A stretch of 7,552 bases of DNA from Pseudomonadota bacterium (GTDB lineage: Bacteria; Pseudomonadota; Alphaproteobacteria; Rhodospirillales; Casp-alpha2). Below the pieces are notes generated by a model. The model saw nothing but the letters and a program-made list of their open reading frames with translations. It ran no database searches and was not told the DNA's origin. The DNA is taken from contig JADFNT010000074.1 of assembly GCA_022563215.1 (NCBI GenBank), forward strand, positions 1 to 7,552, in the 5' to 3' direction. Position numbers and translations under genes: made by a program. Numbering within the stretch: the stretch's first letter is position 1; every line of letters begins with the position of its first letter. This document shows, piece after piece, positions 1-6,109 of this stretch.

Positions 1-1500
1 GGCGCGCACCAGGGTGCCGGAATAGCAGCTGTCGGCGATCACCATCACATGCTTGGCGCTGAGCCCCTTTAAGGTGTCGGTGATGGTGGCGTTGGAGACC
101 CAGCGGCTGCGCCGCCCCGGCTTGGCGTCAATGGGCAGCCAATAGCCCCGGTCCACTTCCTCGTCGAGCCAGCCGTGGCCAGCGTAATAGATCAGCAGGT
201 TGTCCTTGCCGGTCAGGGTCTCCTGCAACTCATCGAAGGCGTCGAGGATCTCGTCCCTGACCGGGTCGATCAGCAGCCTGACCTTGAACCCGTAATCGTC
301 TTTCAGCACCTTGGCCACCGCCTCGGCGTCCTTGGCCGCCACCTGCAGCTTCGGCAGGTACTTGTATTCGTTGATGCCGATGACCAGGGCGTTATAGGTG
401 CCGAAATCGATCCTGCTGGCGCTGGCCAGCCGTTGCAGCACCGCGACTCGGGCCTTGGCTTCGGCGGCGAAGCGGCCACTGGGGTAGCGTTTCAGGTAGT
501 CCTCGACCGCCGCCAGTTCCGGGCTGTCCTTGACGGAATCCCAGTGACGCTGTTCGACCTCTTTTTCCAGGCGCGCGATCTCGGCGGCGCGGGCCTTGTC
601 TCCTCCGGCCAATGCGGCCTTGCGGGCTTCCTCGGCCTCGCGCTTGAGGCGCGCGATCTCGGCCTCACGGGCCTTGCGGGCTTTCTCGGCTTCCTGCTTG
701 AGTTTCTCGACCTCGGCAAGAAGCGCCTTGTCGGCCGCGCCGCCGGTCTTGGTCCCTTTCAACGCGTGGGTGGTCGTGCCCTCGGGGTAGGTGACCTTGA
801 CCAGGGAAAAGTTATCTTCCTGATTTTCCCCAAACAGGGGGTCTTTTGTATAACTGCCTGCCAACATTATTGAGAAGGATTTTATCCAGATTCTTTCCGA
901 TTTGATGATTAACCCCGCGTCCGGTTGATACCACTTGCGGCCCCGGTAACTTTTTCCGGTGTCGGACCGGCCCCGTTCCTCAATCACGTATGCAGGATAA
1001 TAAAACCCATTCAGGTTAATGGCCTCGGTCTTTGTTACTTCCAGTGTTATGCGCCAATAATCTTGTTCTTGGTCATTGTGTGCTCCTATCATTGTAAGTT
1101 CATCCAGCCTGAAACTTACTTTGTTGCCGACTTTAAGGGGCCAAAAGGCCTCTAGTTTTTTTTTGTTTTCACCATCGATTTCGTAGGGAGAGGATCCCCC
1201 ACTGGATATAATATGAAGATTATCTTTGTATTCGCCGAATAAGGCGTGAGCGCTCAGCCACGAAAGCTTTCCTCCAGTAACCGTTTTATAGACCGTTGAA
1301 AATCCGTCGATTCTGGAAACGACGTAAATTCTGTTGTCGTAATTGATCCTGGTGCCCACCGGCAGCGGCTTGTATTCGGCCGGCGCGAGGGCCGGCCCCT
1401 CGGCGGCGGGCGCCGGGGTGGCGGCAACCAACGTGACCGCAACGATCAGGACCGCGGCGGCGAACCGTTTAACGAGAAAAACTGGCTTCGGAACACGCAT
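1..1500 (-). CDS. Exported caspase-family (peptidase C14) protein, C-terminus off the window
   Basis: The gene is open from an ATG at 1500 to the left edge: 500 residues without a stop, so the C-terminus is missing. Residues 1-33 form a signal peptide: basic start (MRVPKPVLFVKR), hydrophobic stretch, then TPAPAA before EGPALAP. Residues about 50-220 look beta-rich and match no family I recognise. Residues about 259-319 are an Ala/Glu/Lys/Arg coiled coil. Next comes a short helical repeat (WDSVKDS ... YLKRYPSGRFA, about 320-350) of a kind seen ahead of caspase domains in other bacterial proteins. The caspase fold begins near 369 (YNALVIGINEY). It holds the catalytic His442 in LLIYYAGHGW and Cys492 in DSCYSG. 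Proteins of this fold cleave after basic or acidic residues, and the target here is unknown. The signal peptide points to the periplasm or outside. A strong GGGGGAGG site precedes the ATG. No partner gene is visible. Confidence 0.93.
   Translation of the reverse strand, partial: MRVPKPVFLVKRFAAAVLIVAVTLVAATPAPAAEGPALAPAEYKPLPVGTRINYDNRIYVVSRIDGFSTVYKTVTGGKLSWLSAHALFGEYKDNLHIISSGGSSPYEIDGENKKKLEAFWPLKVGNKVSFRLDELTMIGAHNDQEQDYWRITLEVTKTEAINLNGFYYPAYVIEERGRSDTGKSYRGRKWYQPDAGLIIKSERIWIKSFSIMLAGSYTKDPLFGENQEDNFSLVKVTYPEGTTTHALKGTKTGGAADKALLAEVEKLKQEAEKARKAREAEIARLKREAEEARKAALAGGDKARAAEIARLEKEVEQRHWDSVKDSPELAAVEDYLKRYPSGRFAAEAKARVAVLQRLASASRIDFGTYNALVIGINEYKYLPKLQVAAKDAEAVAKVLKDDYGFKVRLLIDPVRDEILDAFDELQETLTGKDNLLIYYAGHGWLDEEVDRGYWLPIDAKPGRRSRWVSNATITDTLKGLSAKHVMVIADSCYSGTLVRA
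569..663 (-). repeat. Imperfect 78-bp repeat coding for the coiled coil
   Basis: The 17-base string AGGCGCGCGATCTCGGC (plus-strand reading) occurs at 569-585 and again at 647-663, an offset of 78 bp or 26 codons. It encodes the repeated peptide EIARL within the helical linker of the caspase-family protein. This suggests internal duplication of the coiled-coil segment, though biased codon use in such a helix could also produce similarity. Confidence 0.6.
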
Positions 1501-1506
1501 TCGTTT

Positions 1507-1514
1507 CCTCCCCC
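1507..1514 (-). promoter_or_regulatory. Ribosome binding site of the caspase-family gene
   Basis: On the minus strand GGGGGAGG lies 6 bases before the ATG at 1500. It fixes this start, which also yields a complete signal peptide. Confidence 0.8.
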
Positions 1515-1611
1515 GAATGACGCGGTCAAGCGCCTGGACTATATCAACAACCACCAATAATTGCCACGGGTCGATGGACTGGGAGAGGTTAACAAATAGC
1601 CGGACTATCAG

Positions 1612-1631
1612 TCTGTGAACGGGTTCACAGA
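1612..1631. promoter_or_regulatory. Perfect inverted repeat in divergent spacer, candidate operator
   Basis: TCTGTGAAC (1612-1620), two G bases, then GTTCACAGA (1623-1631) form a perfect 9-bp dyad. It sits about 30 bp upstream of the candidate -35 box of the quinone reductase gene and 112 bp upstream of the caspase ATG. No T-run follows on either strand, so a terminator is unlikely. A dimeric repressor or activator site is the natural reading, and the regulator is not in the window. Confidence 0.5.
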
Positions 1632-1661
1632 GACGCCGGCGGTGGAAAGGCACGTCCTTCC

Positions 1662-1691
1662 TTGACATTCCTCGAGTCCGGTCCCGACAAT
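1662..1691 (+). promoter_or_regulatory. Candidate sigma-70 promoter of the quinone reductase gene
   Basis: A perfect TTGACA (1662-1667) is followed after 18 bp by GACAAT (1686-1691), which matches the -10 consensus at four of six bases. The predicted start of transcription near 1698 leaves a leader of about 23 bases before the ATG at 1721. This is a match by eye only. Confidence 0.45.
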
Positions 1692-1720
1692 TGCCGCCGA
1701 AGTGTGTTCAGGGAGGAACC

Positions 1721-2695
1721 ATGACCAAGGCCATCAGAATCCACCAACACGGCGGCCCCGAGGTGCTGAAGTGGGAGGACGTCGAGGTCGGCGATCCCGG
1801 CCCCGGCGAGGTGCGGGTGCGCCACACCGCCATCGGCCTCAATTTCGTCGATACCTACCACCGCACCGGCCAGATGAAGCACCCGGTGACCTTGCCGATG
1901 ATCCTGGGCGTGCAGGGGGTCGGCGTCGTCGAGGCGACGGGACCCGATGCCGGGGGCCTGAAGGAAGGCGATCGCATTTCCTATTCGGGCCTCCAGGGCT
2001 CCTATTCCGAGGCCCGCCTGGCACCGGCCGACCGGTTGATCGTGCTCCCCGACGATATTTCCGACGAACTGGCGGCGGCGGCGTTCCTGCGCACCCTGAC
2101 GGCGGAATACCTGTTGCGGCGGCTGCACAAGGTCGAGCCCGGCGAGACCATCCTCGTCCATGCCGCCGCCGGCGGCACCGGGCAGATCATCTGCCAGTGG
2201 GCGAAGGCGCTCGGCGCCGTGGTCATCGGCACCGTCGGCACCGATGAGAAGGCGGAATTGGTCAAGGGCCTGGGTGTCGATCACGCCATCGTCTACACCC
2301 GCGACGACTTCGCCGAAAAGGTGATGGAGATCACCGGGGGCCGTGGCGTGCCGGTGGTCTACGATTCCGTCGGCCGCGATACGTTCTCAGGCTCCCTCGA
2401 TTGCTTGCAACCCATGGGCCACGCCATCAACTACGGCACCGCGTCGGGCCAGGTGGAGCCGTTCCCGCTGCAAAACCTGCACAAGAAATCGCTGACCGTG
2501 ACCCGGCCGACGCTGGCCACCTACATCGCCAGCCGCGAGGACCTGGAGAAGGCTTGCGATACCGTCTTCGGCGTGCTCAGGGACGGCACGGTCAAGGTCG
2601 ATATCAGCCGCCGCTATGCCCTTGCCGACACCGCCCGGGCGCACGCCGACCTGGAAAGCCGCAACACCACCGGGGCGATGATCCTGGAGCCTTAG
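1721..2695 (+). CDS. qorA: NADPH:quinone oxidoreductase, QorA / zeta-crystallin type
   Basis: This 324-residue protein is a zinc-free medium-chain reductase of the QorA type, which moves electrons from NADPH to quinones in the cytoplasm. Residues 1-120 form the GroES-like substrate domain, with the family stretch GLNFVDTYHRTG at 39-50. The nucleotide fold follows with HAAAGGTGQ at 147-155, then a WAKALGAVVIGTVGT segment. Later stretches such as VVYDSVGRDT and VTRPTL closely resemble E. coli QorA. The zinc-ligand cysteines of alcohol dehydrogenases are absent. The ATG at 1721 is chosen because GGGAGG sits 4 bases before it and the protein then starts like its relatives. An in-frame TTG 30 bases upstream has no ribosome site. 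The gene ends 16 bp from the end of the convergent ABM gene. Its real substrate could be a quinone or another enone. Confidence 0.93.
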   Translation: MTKAIRIHQHGGPEVLKWEDVEVGDPGPGEVRVRHTAIGLNFVDTYHRTGQMKHPVTLPMILGVQGVGVVEATGPDAGGLKEGDRISYSGLQGSYSEARLAPADRLIVLPDDISDELAAAAFLRTLTAEYLLRRLHKVEPGETILVHAAAGGTGQIICQWAKALGAVVIGTVGTDEKAELVKGLGVDHAIVYTRDDFAEKVMEITGGRGVPVVYDSVGRDTFSGSLDCLQPMGHAINYGTASGQVEPFPLQNLHKKSLTVTRPTLATYIASREDLEKACDTVFGVLRDGTVKVDISRRYALADTARAHADLESRNTTGAMILEP

Positions 2696-2711
2696 ATTCA
2701 GGTGTGGGGAT

Positions 2712-3014
2712 TTAAGGGTGGGCGGCGAGCAGGTCGCAGCGCTGGATCGAGCGCTCGGCGATCATGTCCTCGGCGGCGGCCATGTATTTCCGGTAATGGG
2801 GCGTCTCGCGGTGTTTTTCCAGGCCCTCGGCGCCGGTATAGACCTCATAGAAGAAATACGTCTCCGGGTCGTCCTCGGCGGTCAGGACCTGGAACTGAAG
2901 GCAGTCGGCCTCGTCCCTGACGGCGGCCTCGGCGTTTTCTTCGATCAACGCTTGGAAGGCGTCCGCCGTTCCGGGTTTCAGCTTGATGGTGACGAAGATG
3001 GCGAATTGGCTCAC
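2712..3014 (-). CDS. Small ABM-domain monooxygenase (YgiN/LsrG-like)
   Basis: The 100-residue product is a single antibiotic-biosynthesis-monooxygenase (ABM) ferredoxin-like fold, the usual size for this family, which generally acts as a dimer. Visible signatures are the first strand FAIFVTIKLKPG (4-15), the strand CLQFQVL (38-44), the core FFYEVYT (54-60) and HRETPHY (68-74). Known members include YgiN, a quinol monooxygenase, and LsrG, which acts on phospho-AI-2. The sequence alone does not separate these roles. The start is GTG at 3014, because GGGAGGGG lies 8 bases upstream and MSQFAIF is a typical N-terminus. The upstream ATG near 3032 overlaps that ribosome site. The gene is convergent with the quinone reductase and divergent from rraA. 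Cytoplasmic location is expected, since there is no signal peptide. Confidence 0.85.
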   Translation of the reverse strand: MSQFAIFVTIKLKPGTADAFQALIEENAEAAVRDEADCLQFQVLTAEDDPETYFFYEVYTGAEGLEKHRETPHYRKYMAAAEDMIAERSIQRCDLLAAHP

Positions 3015-3022
3015 GGCGGTTT

Positions 3023-3030
3023 CCCCTCCC
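3023..3030 (-). promoter_or_regulatory. Ribosome binding site deciding the GTG start of the ABM gene
   Basis: GGGAGGGG on the minus strand ends 8 bases before the GTG at 3014. It supports that start over longer in-frame alternatives, which would place the site inside the coding region. Confidence 0.7.
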
Positions 3031-3080
3031 ATGGGTTGGCGGTTTTCCGGCCTGGCAAAGGTTTGGGCGGCAGCCGGGAA

Positions 3081-3109
3081 TTGCGGGCCACCATAAGACA
3101 CCGTATGTT
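3081..3109 (+). promoter_or_regulatory. Candidate sigma-70 promoter of the rraA / hydroxy acid oxidase pair
   Basis: TTGCGG (3081-3086) and TATGTT (3104-3109) are separated by 17 bp. The -10 matches the consensus at four of six bases and the -35 at its first three. Transcription would start near 3116, about 38 bases ahead of the rraA ATG. Confidence 0.35.
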
Positions 3110-3117
3110 GGCCGGCA

Positions 3118-3127
3118 ATTGATCAAT
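3118..3127. promoter_or_regulatory. Perfect palindrome ATTGATCAAT, candidate operator
   Basis: This 10-bp perfect palindrome begins within a few bases of the predicted transcription start of the rraA pair, where a bound repressor would block initiation. Short AT-flanked palindromes of this form resemble sites of FadR-subfamily GntR regulators, but no regulator gene is present here to test the idea. Confidence 0.35.
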
Positions 3128-3153
3128 AACGAAGCACCGGGGAGGGGCTGACA

Positions 3154-3651
3154 ATGGCCGACGGCAACGACATCATCCGCACCGCGGACATCTGCGACGA
3201 CCACGGGGACGCGGTCCTGATCTGCGAGATTCCGTTCAACGACTACGCGGCCCGCAACCACTTCCACGGCCGGGTGGTGACCTTCGCCACCTACGAGGAC
3301 AACAAGGGCGTGCGCGCGGTCCTTGAGCAAGGCGGGGAAGGCAAGGTGCTGGTCGTCGACGGGCGCGGTTCGAGGCGCCGCGCCCTGTGCGGCGGCAACA
3401 TCGCGGCCGAGGCCCACGGGCACGGCTGGCAAGGGCTGGTCTTCAACGGCTGCATCCGCGACCAACACGAATTCGCCGAGCTGGATTTCGGGGTCAAGGC
3501 CATCGGCACGACGCCGCAGCGCCCCCGCCACGACGGCATCGCCCAGAGCGGCGTGGCGCTTTATTTCGGCGGCATCGTCATCAACGACGGCGATTACCTG
3601 TACGCCGACGCCGACGGGGTCATCGTCGCCGCCGGGCCGCTGCATGAATGA
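3154..3651 (+). CDS. rraA: RraA-family protein (RNase E activity regulator / aldolase fold)
   Basis: The 165-residue protein is close in length to E. coli RraA (161). It shares a run of its landmarks: YEDNKGV (47-53), GKVLVVDGRGS (63-73), the GLVFNGCIRD strand and loop (94-103) and GDYLYADADGV near the C-terminus. RraA binds and inhibits RNase E. Relatives with a D-X20-R-D motif are instead metal-dependent 4-hydroxy-4-methyl-2-oxoglutarate / 4-carboxy-4-hydroxy-2-oxoadipate aldolases. Here Arg102 and Asp103 are present, but the metal-binding Asp position 21 residues earlier is Gly81. The overall sequence is RraA-like, while the neighbouring enzymes are catabolic, so either role is possible. 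GGAGGGG ends 6 bases before the ATG. The gene leads a likely two-gene operon with the FMN-dependent oxidase 7 bp downstream. Confidence 0.88.
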   Translation: MADGNDIIRTADICDDHGDAVLICEIPFNDYAARNHFHGRVVTFATYEDNKGVRAVLEQGGEGKVLVVDGRGSRRRALCGGNIAAEAHGHGWQGLVFNGCIRDQHEFAELDFGVKAIGTTPQRPRHDGIAQSGVALYFGGIVINDGDYLYADADGVIVAAGPLHE

Positions 3652-3658
3652 GGCGGGG

Positions 3659-4741
3659 ATGACCAAGGCGGCGAACGACTTCCAGACCCTGCACGAGATC
3701 GTCAAGGCGGCGCGCGACAACCTGGAGGACAACGGCTGGGACTACCTGATGGGCGGCGCCGACACCGAGACCACCCTCAAGCGCAACCGCCAGGGGCTGG
3801 ATTCCCTGGCCTTCCGGCCCCGGGTGCTGAACGACATCTCCGGGCTCGACCCGTCGGCGACGGTGTTCGGGCAAAAGCTGCGCATCCCCGTCCTGCTGGC
3901 CCCGATCGGGTCGTTGCAGGACCTGCACCCCGAAGGCGGCGCCGAAGCCGCCCGTGGGGCGGCCGAATTCGGCACCATTTCCATTCTGTCGTCGGTTTGC
4001 CAGCCGGGCCTGGAAGCCGTCGCCGAAGCGGCGCCCGGCCGGAACCGGATTTTTCAACTCTACGTGCGCGGCGACGACGAATGGATCGACGACCATGCCC
4101 GGCGCGCCATCGAGGCCGAATACACGGCCTTCTGCCTGACCGTCGACCTGGACCAATACGGGCGGCGCGAGCGGGATATCTCAAAGCGCTATCTCAGTTC
4201 TGCCCGGCGGGCGGCCGAGAACGAGATCTTCCAGGAGCGCCTCGACTGGGACGACGTCAAGCGGTTCAAGGACAACCACGACATCGCGCTGATCCTCAAG
4301 GGCATCGCCACCGCCGAGGACGCGGCCCGGGCCGTGGCGCTCGGCGTCGACGGGATTTACGTTTCCAATCACGGCGGCCGGCAGCTCGACCACGGCCGGG
4401 CCAGCATCGATGTCCTGCCCGAGGTCGTCGCCGAAGTCGGCGGCAAGGCCACGGTCATCGTCGACGGCGGCATCATGCGCGGCACCGACGTGGTCAAGGC
4501 GATGGCTCTGGGCGCCGACGCGGTCGGCATCGGCCGGCTGCTGGGCCTCGGCATTGCGGCCGCCGGGCAGGCCGGAATCGTCCGGACGCTGGAGCTGCTG
4601 GAGATCGAAATCCGCACCTGCTTAGGCCTGCTGGGGGTCGCCGGGTACGCCGAGCTGGACGAAACCTACCTGCATGCCGCCCAGCCGGTGGCCCCGGCGC
4701 ACGCCTTGAGCGCCTTTCCGCTGCTCGAGGAAGACTACTGA
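3659..4741 (+). CDS. FMN-dependent alpha-hydroxy acid oxidase (lactate/glycolate oxidase family)
   Basis: This 360-residue TIM-barrel flavoenzyme belongs to the glycolate oxidase / lactate dehydrogenase / lactate 2-monooxygenase family, which oxidises 2-hydroxy acids to 2-oxo acids. All expected active-site residues can be matched to plant glycolate oxidase: Tyr29 (WDYLMGGA), Tyr135 (FQLYV), Asp163 (LTVD), Arg170 (GRRE), Lys214 (ILKG), the catalytic base His238 and Arg241 (SNHGGRQLD). A flavin phosphate-binding stretch, VDGGIMRG, follows. Gly84 in APIGS sits where oxidases usually carry Ala. No membrane-anchoring segment is evident. The ATG at 3659 is preferred because GAGG lies 5 bases upstream; an ATG at 3644, overlapping the end of rraA, is the alternative. 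The natural substrate is not readable. The gene is probably co-transcribed with rraA, and its end overlaps the convergent reductase gene by 7 bp. Confidence 0.93.
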   Translation: MTKAANDFQTLHEIVKAARDNLEDNGWDYLMGGADTETTLKRNRQGLDSLAFRPRVLNDISGLDPSATVFGQKLRIPVLLAPIGSLQDLHPEGGAEAARGAAEFGTISILSSVCQPGLEAVAEAAPGRNRIFQLYVRGDDEWIDDHARRAIEAEYTAFCLTVDLDQYGRRERDISKRYLSSARRAAENEIFQERLDWDDVKRFKDNHDIALILKGIATAEDAARAVALGVDGIYVSNHGGRQLDHGRASIDVLPEVVAEVGGKATVIVDGGIMRGTDVVKAMALGADAVGIGRLLGLGIAAAGQAGIVRTLELLEIEIRTCLGLLGVAGYAELDETYLHAAQPVAPAHALSAFPLLEEDY

Positions 4742-5604
4742 TCTTTCTCTAAGAGAAAATCGTAAATCCGGGTGAAATCGGAATCCGGCATCGCCTCGTC
4801 GCAGCGCCGCCACTGCTCGGCGACGGTTCCGGCCACCGCCGAGGGCGTGCCGGCGGCGCGGGCGTTTTCCAGGAACAGGCCGATGTCCTTGGTCAACAGC
4901 GAGGTCTTGAACCCGGCGTCATAGGTGCCGGTGACGATGCGGTTGGGGAACTTGTCGCTGGTCGCCGAGTTGCGGCCGGTCGAGACGTTGACCACGTCGA
5001 GCATGGTTTCCATTTCCAGGCCCTGCGACAGCCCGAAGGCCATGGCCTCGGAGGTGGCCGCCATGGCGGTGCCGGAAAGGAAATTGTTCAACAGCTTCAT
5101 CGCCTGCCCCTGGCCGGGGTTGGGGCCGACATGGAAAAGGTTCTTGGAAAACGATTCCATCACCTCGCGGTGGATCTCCAGCACGTCCTCCGGTCCCGCC
5201 CACATGACGGTGATGGTGCCGGCCTTGGCGCCGGCCTGGCCGCCCGAAACCGGGGCGTCGATATAGACGATGCCGGCGGGCCCGAGAATGCCGTCGGCTT
5301 CCCGGGCGGCCTCGGGGCCGATGGTGGAAAGGTCGATGACCCGCTTGACCGCGATGTCTCCCATCCCGGCCAAATCGCGGGCGACCAACAGCGACGCCGG
5401 GCCGTCGGGGAGGCTGAGGAAAAGCGTTTCCGCGCCCGCCGCCAGGGCCTCCAGCGAGTCCACCGCGCTTGTTCCTTCCGGCGCCCGTTCGGCGGTGCCG
5501 GCCTTGTCATGGACGATAAGCGGAAACCCGCCGGCGGCGATGTTGGCGGCCATGGGGCCGCCCATCTGCCCCAGGCCGGCGAACCCCAGGGAAGGAGACG
5601 TCAT
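4735..5604 (-). CDS. NAD-dependent beta-hydroxyacid dehydrogenase (3-hydroxyisobutyrate dehydrogenase family)
   Basis: The 289-residue protein has the standard two-domain plan of the family that includes 3-hydroxyisobutyrate dehydrogenase and tartronate semialdehyde reductase. The Rossmann motif GLGQMGGPMA is at 10-19. Asp33 at the end of the second strand (IVHDKAG) favours NAD over NADP. The substrate-binding signature DAPVSGGQAGA is at 116-126, and the catalytic Lys170 lies in AMKLLNN. The C-terminal helical domain contains GFKTSLLTKDIGL, also typical. The enzyme would interconvert a 3-hydroxy acid and its aldehyde or 3-oxo form in the cytoplasm, and the precise substrate is unknown. The start codon shares one base with the stop of the upstream decarboxylase gene (TAATG), so translation is probably coupled. 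The 3' end runs 7 bp into the convergent oxidase gene. Confidence 0.93.
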   Translation of the reverse strand: MTSPSLGFAGLGQMGGPMAANIAAGGFPLIVHDKAGTAERAPEGTSAVDSLEALAAGAETLFLSLPDGPASLLVARDLAGMGDIAVKRVIDLSTIGPEAAREADGILGPAGIVYIDAPVSGGQAGAKAGTITVMWAGPEDVLEIHREVMESFSKNLFHVGPNPGQGQAMKLLNNFLSGTAMAATSEAMAFGLSQGLEMETMLDVVNVSTGRNSATSDKFPNRIVTGTYDAGFKTSLLTKDIGLFLENARAAGTPSAVAGTVAEQWRRCDEAMPDSDFTRIYDFLLEKDQ

Positions 5605-6014
5605 TACTCGGCGCCTTCGGAATCCATGCGCGAGACGTCGATGCCTTCTTCCTGGAACACCTCGCGGGCGATGCGGAAGGCCTCGACCCCGGCCGGGACG
5701 CCGCAGTAGATGGCGATCTGAATCAGCACCTCGCGGATTTCGTCGATGCCGACGCCGTTGGTCAGCGCGCCGAGGAAATGCAGTTTGAACTCATGCGGCC
5801 GGTTGAGCGCCGCCAGCATGCCGAGGTTGAGGATGGAGCGCTGCTGCTTGGTGAGAACGCCGCGGCCCCAGCTTCCGCCCCAGCAGTATTCGGTGACCAT
5901 CTCCTGGAAATCCCTGTTGAAGTCGTCGGCCTTGGCGATGGCCGCGTCCACGTATTCGTCGCCCAGCACCTCCTTGCGGATGGATAACCCTGTTTCGTAT
6001 TGATCCGACGCCAT
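5604..6014 (-). CDS. 4-carboxymuconolactone decarboxylase family protein (PcaC-like)
   Basis: The 136-residue product has the length and pattern of gamma-carboxymuconolactone decarboxylase, an all-alpha AhpD-like fold. Seen are the N-terminal GLSIRKEVLGDEYVD (9-23), TEYCWGGSWGRG (41-52), LTKQQRSILNLGMLAALNR (54-72), His74 and His79, and VLIQIAIYCGVPAGVEAF (96-113). It lacks the CxxC of AhpD peroxidases. In the protocatechuate branch of the beta-ketoadipate pathway PcaC removes CO2 from 4-carboxymuconolactone. No other pca gene is in the window, and this family is often recruited to other aromatic or ring-cleavage pathways, so I give no symbol. A GGAGGTG site 7 bases upstream fixes the ATG at 6014; an in-frame ATG at 6089 lacks one. 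It is the first gene of a minus-strand pair, coupled by TAATG to the reductase gene. Confidence 0.9.
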   Translation of the reverse strand: MASDQYETGLSIRKEVLGDEYVDAAIAKADDFNRDFQEMVTEYCWGGSWGRGVLTKQQRSILNLGMLAALNRPHEFKLHFLGALTNGVGIDEIREVLIQIAIYCGVPAGVEAFRIAREVFQEEGIDVSRMDSEGAE

Positions 6015-6021
6015 GACCCGG

Positions 6022-6028
6022 CACCTCC
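6022..6028 (-). promoter_or_regulatory. Ribosome binding site fixing the decarboxylase start
   Basis: GGAGGTG on the minus strand is complementary to the 16S rRNA tail and ends 7 bases before the ATG at 6014. It excludes the 25-codon longer reading from 6089. Confidence 0.8.
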
Positions 6029-6069
6029 GTTGGTGAAAAAGATTTATAAACTCGACCGCCATTTCCGGC

Positions 6070-6103
6070 GGCGGGCAGGGTTTATTCATCGGCCTTGCCC
6101 GCC
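6070..6103. promoter_or_regulatory. 11-bp stem-loop in divergent spacer
   Basis: GGCGGGCAGGG (6070-6080) pairs with CCTTGCCCGCC (6093-6103), with one G-T pair and a 12-base loop TTTATTCATCGG. It lies in the 5' leader side of the decarboxylase gene. No T-run follows on the plus strand. It could be a leader RNA structure or a protein site. Confidence 0.45.
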
Positions 6104-6109
6104 CAACAA

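Noticed and set aside
175..873. Plus-strand frame of 232 codons opposite the caspase-family gene
   Set aside because: It mirrors the coiled-coil and caspase coding strand codon for codon. The minus-strand frame carries the catalytic motifs and signal peptide.
1625..2284. Minus-strand frame of 219 codons opposite the quinone reductase gene
   Set aside because: It is antisense to a strongly supported gene, with low-complexity Gly/Asp/Leu-rich content.
3323..3658. Upstream extension of the hydroxy acid oxidase to 472 residues
   Set aside because: The extra 112 residues lie out of frame inside rraA, are Ser/Ala/Arg-rich, and add length not seen in this enzyme family.
2845..3732. Minus-strand frame of 295 codons across the ABM and rraA genes
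   Set aside because: It runs antisense through rraA and in another frame through the ABM gene, and it has no family features or ribosome site.
6015..6089. N-terminal extension of the decarboxylase from an ATG at 6089
   Set aside because: A strong GGAGGTG site lies between it and the ATG at 6014, and the shorter form matches the family length.
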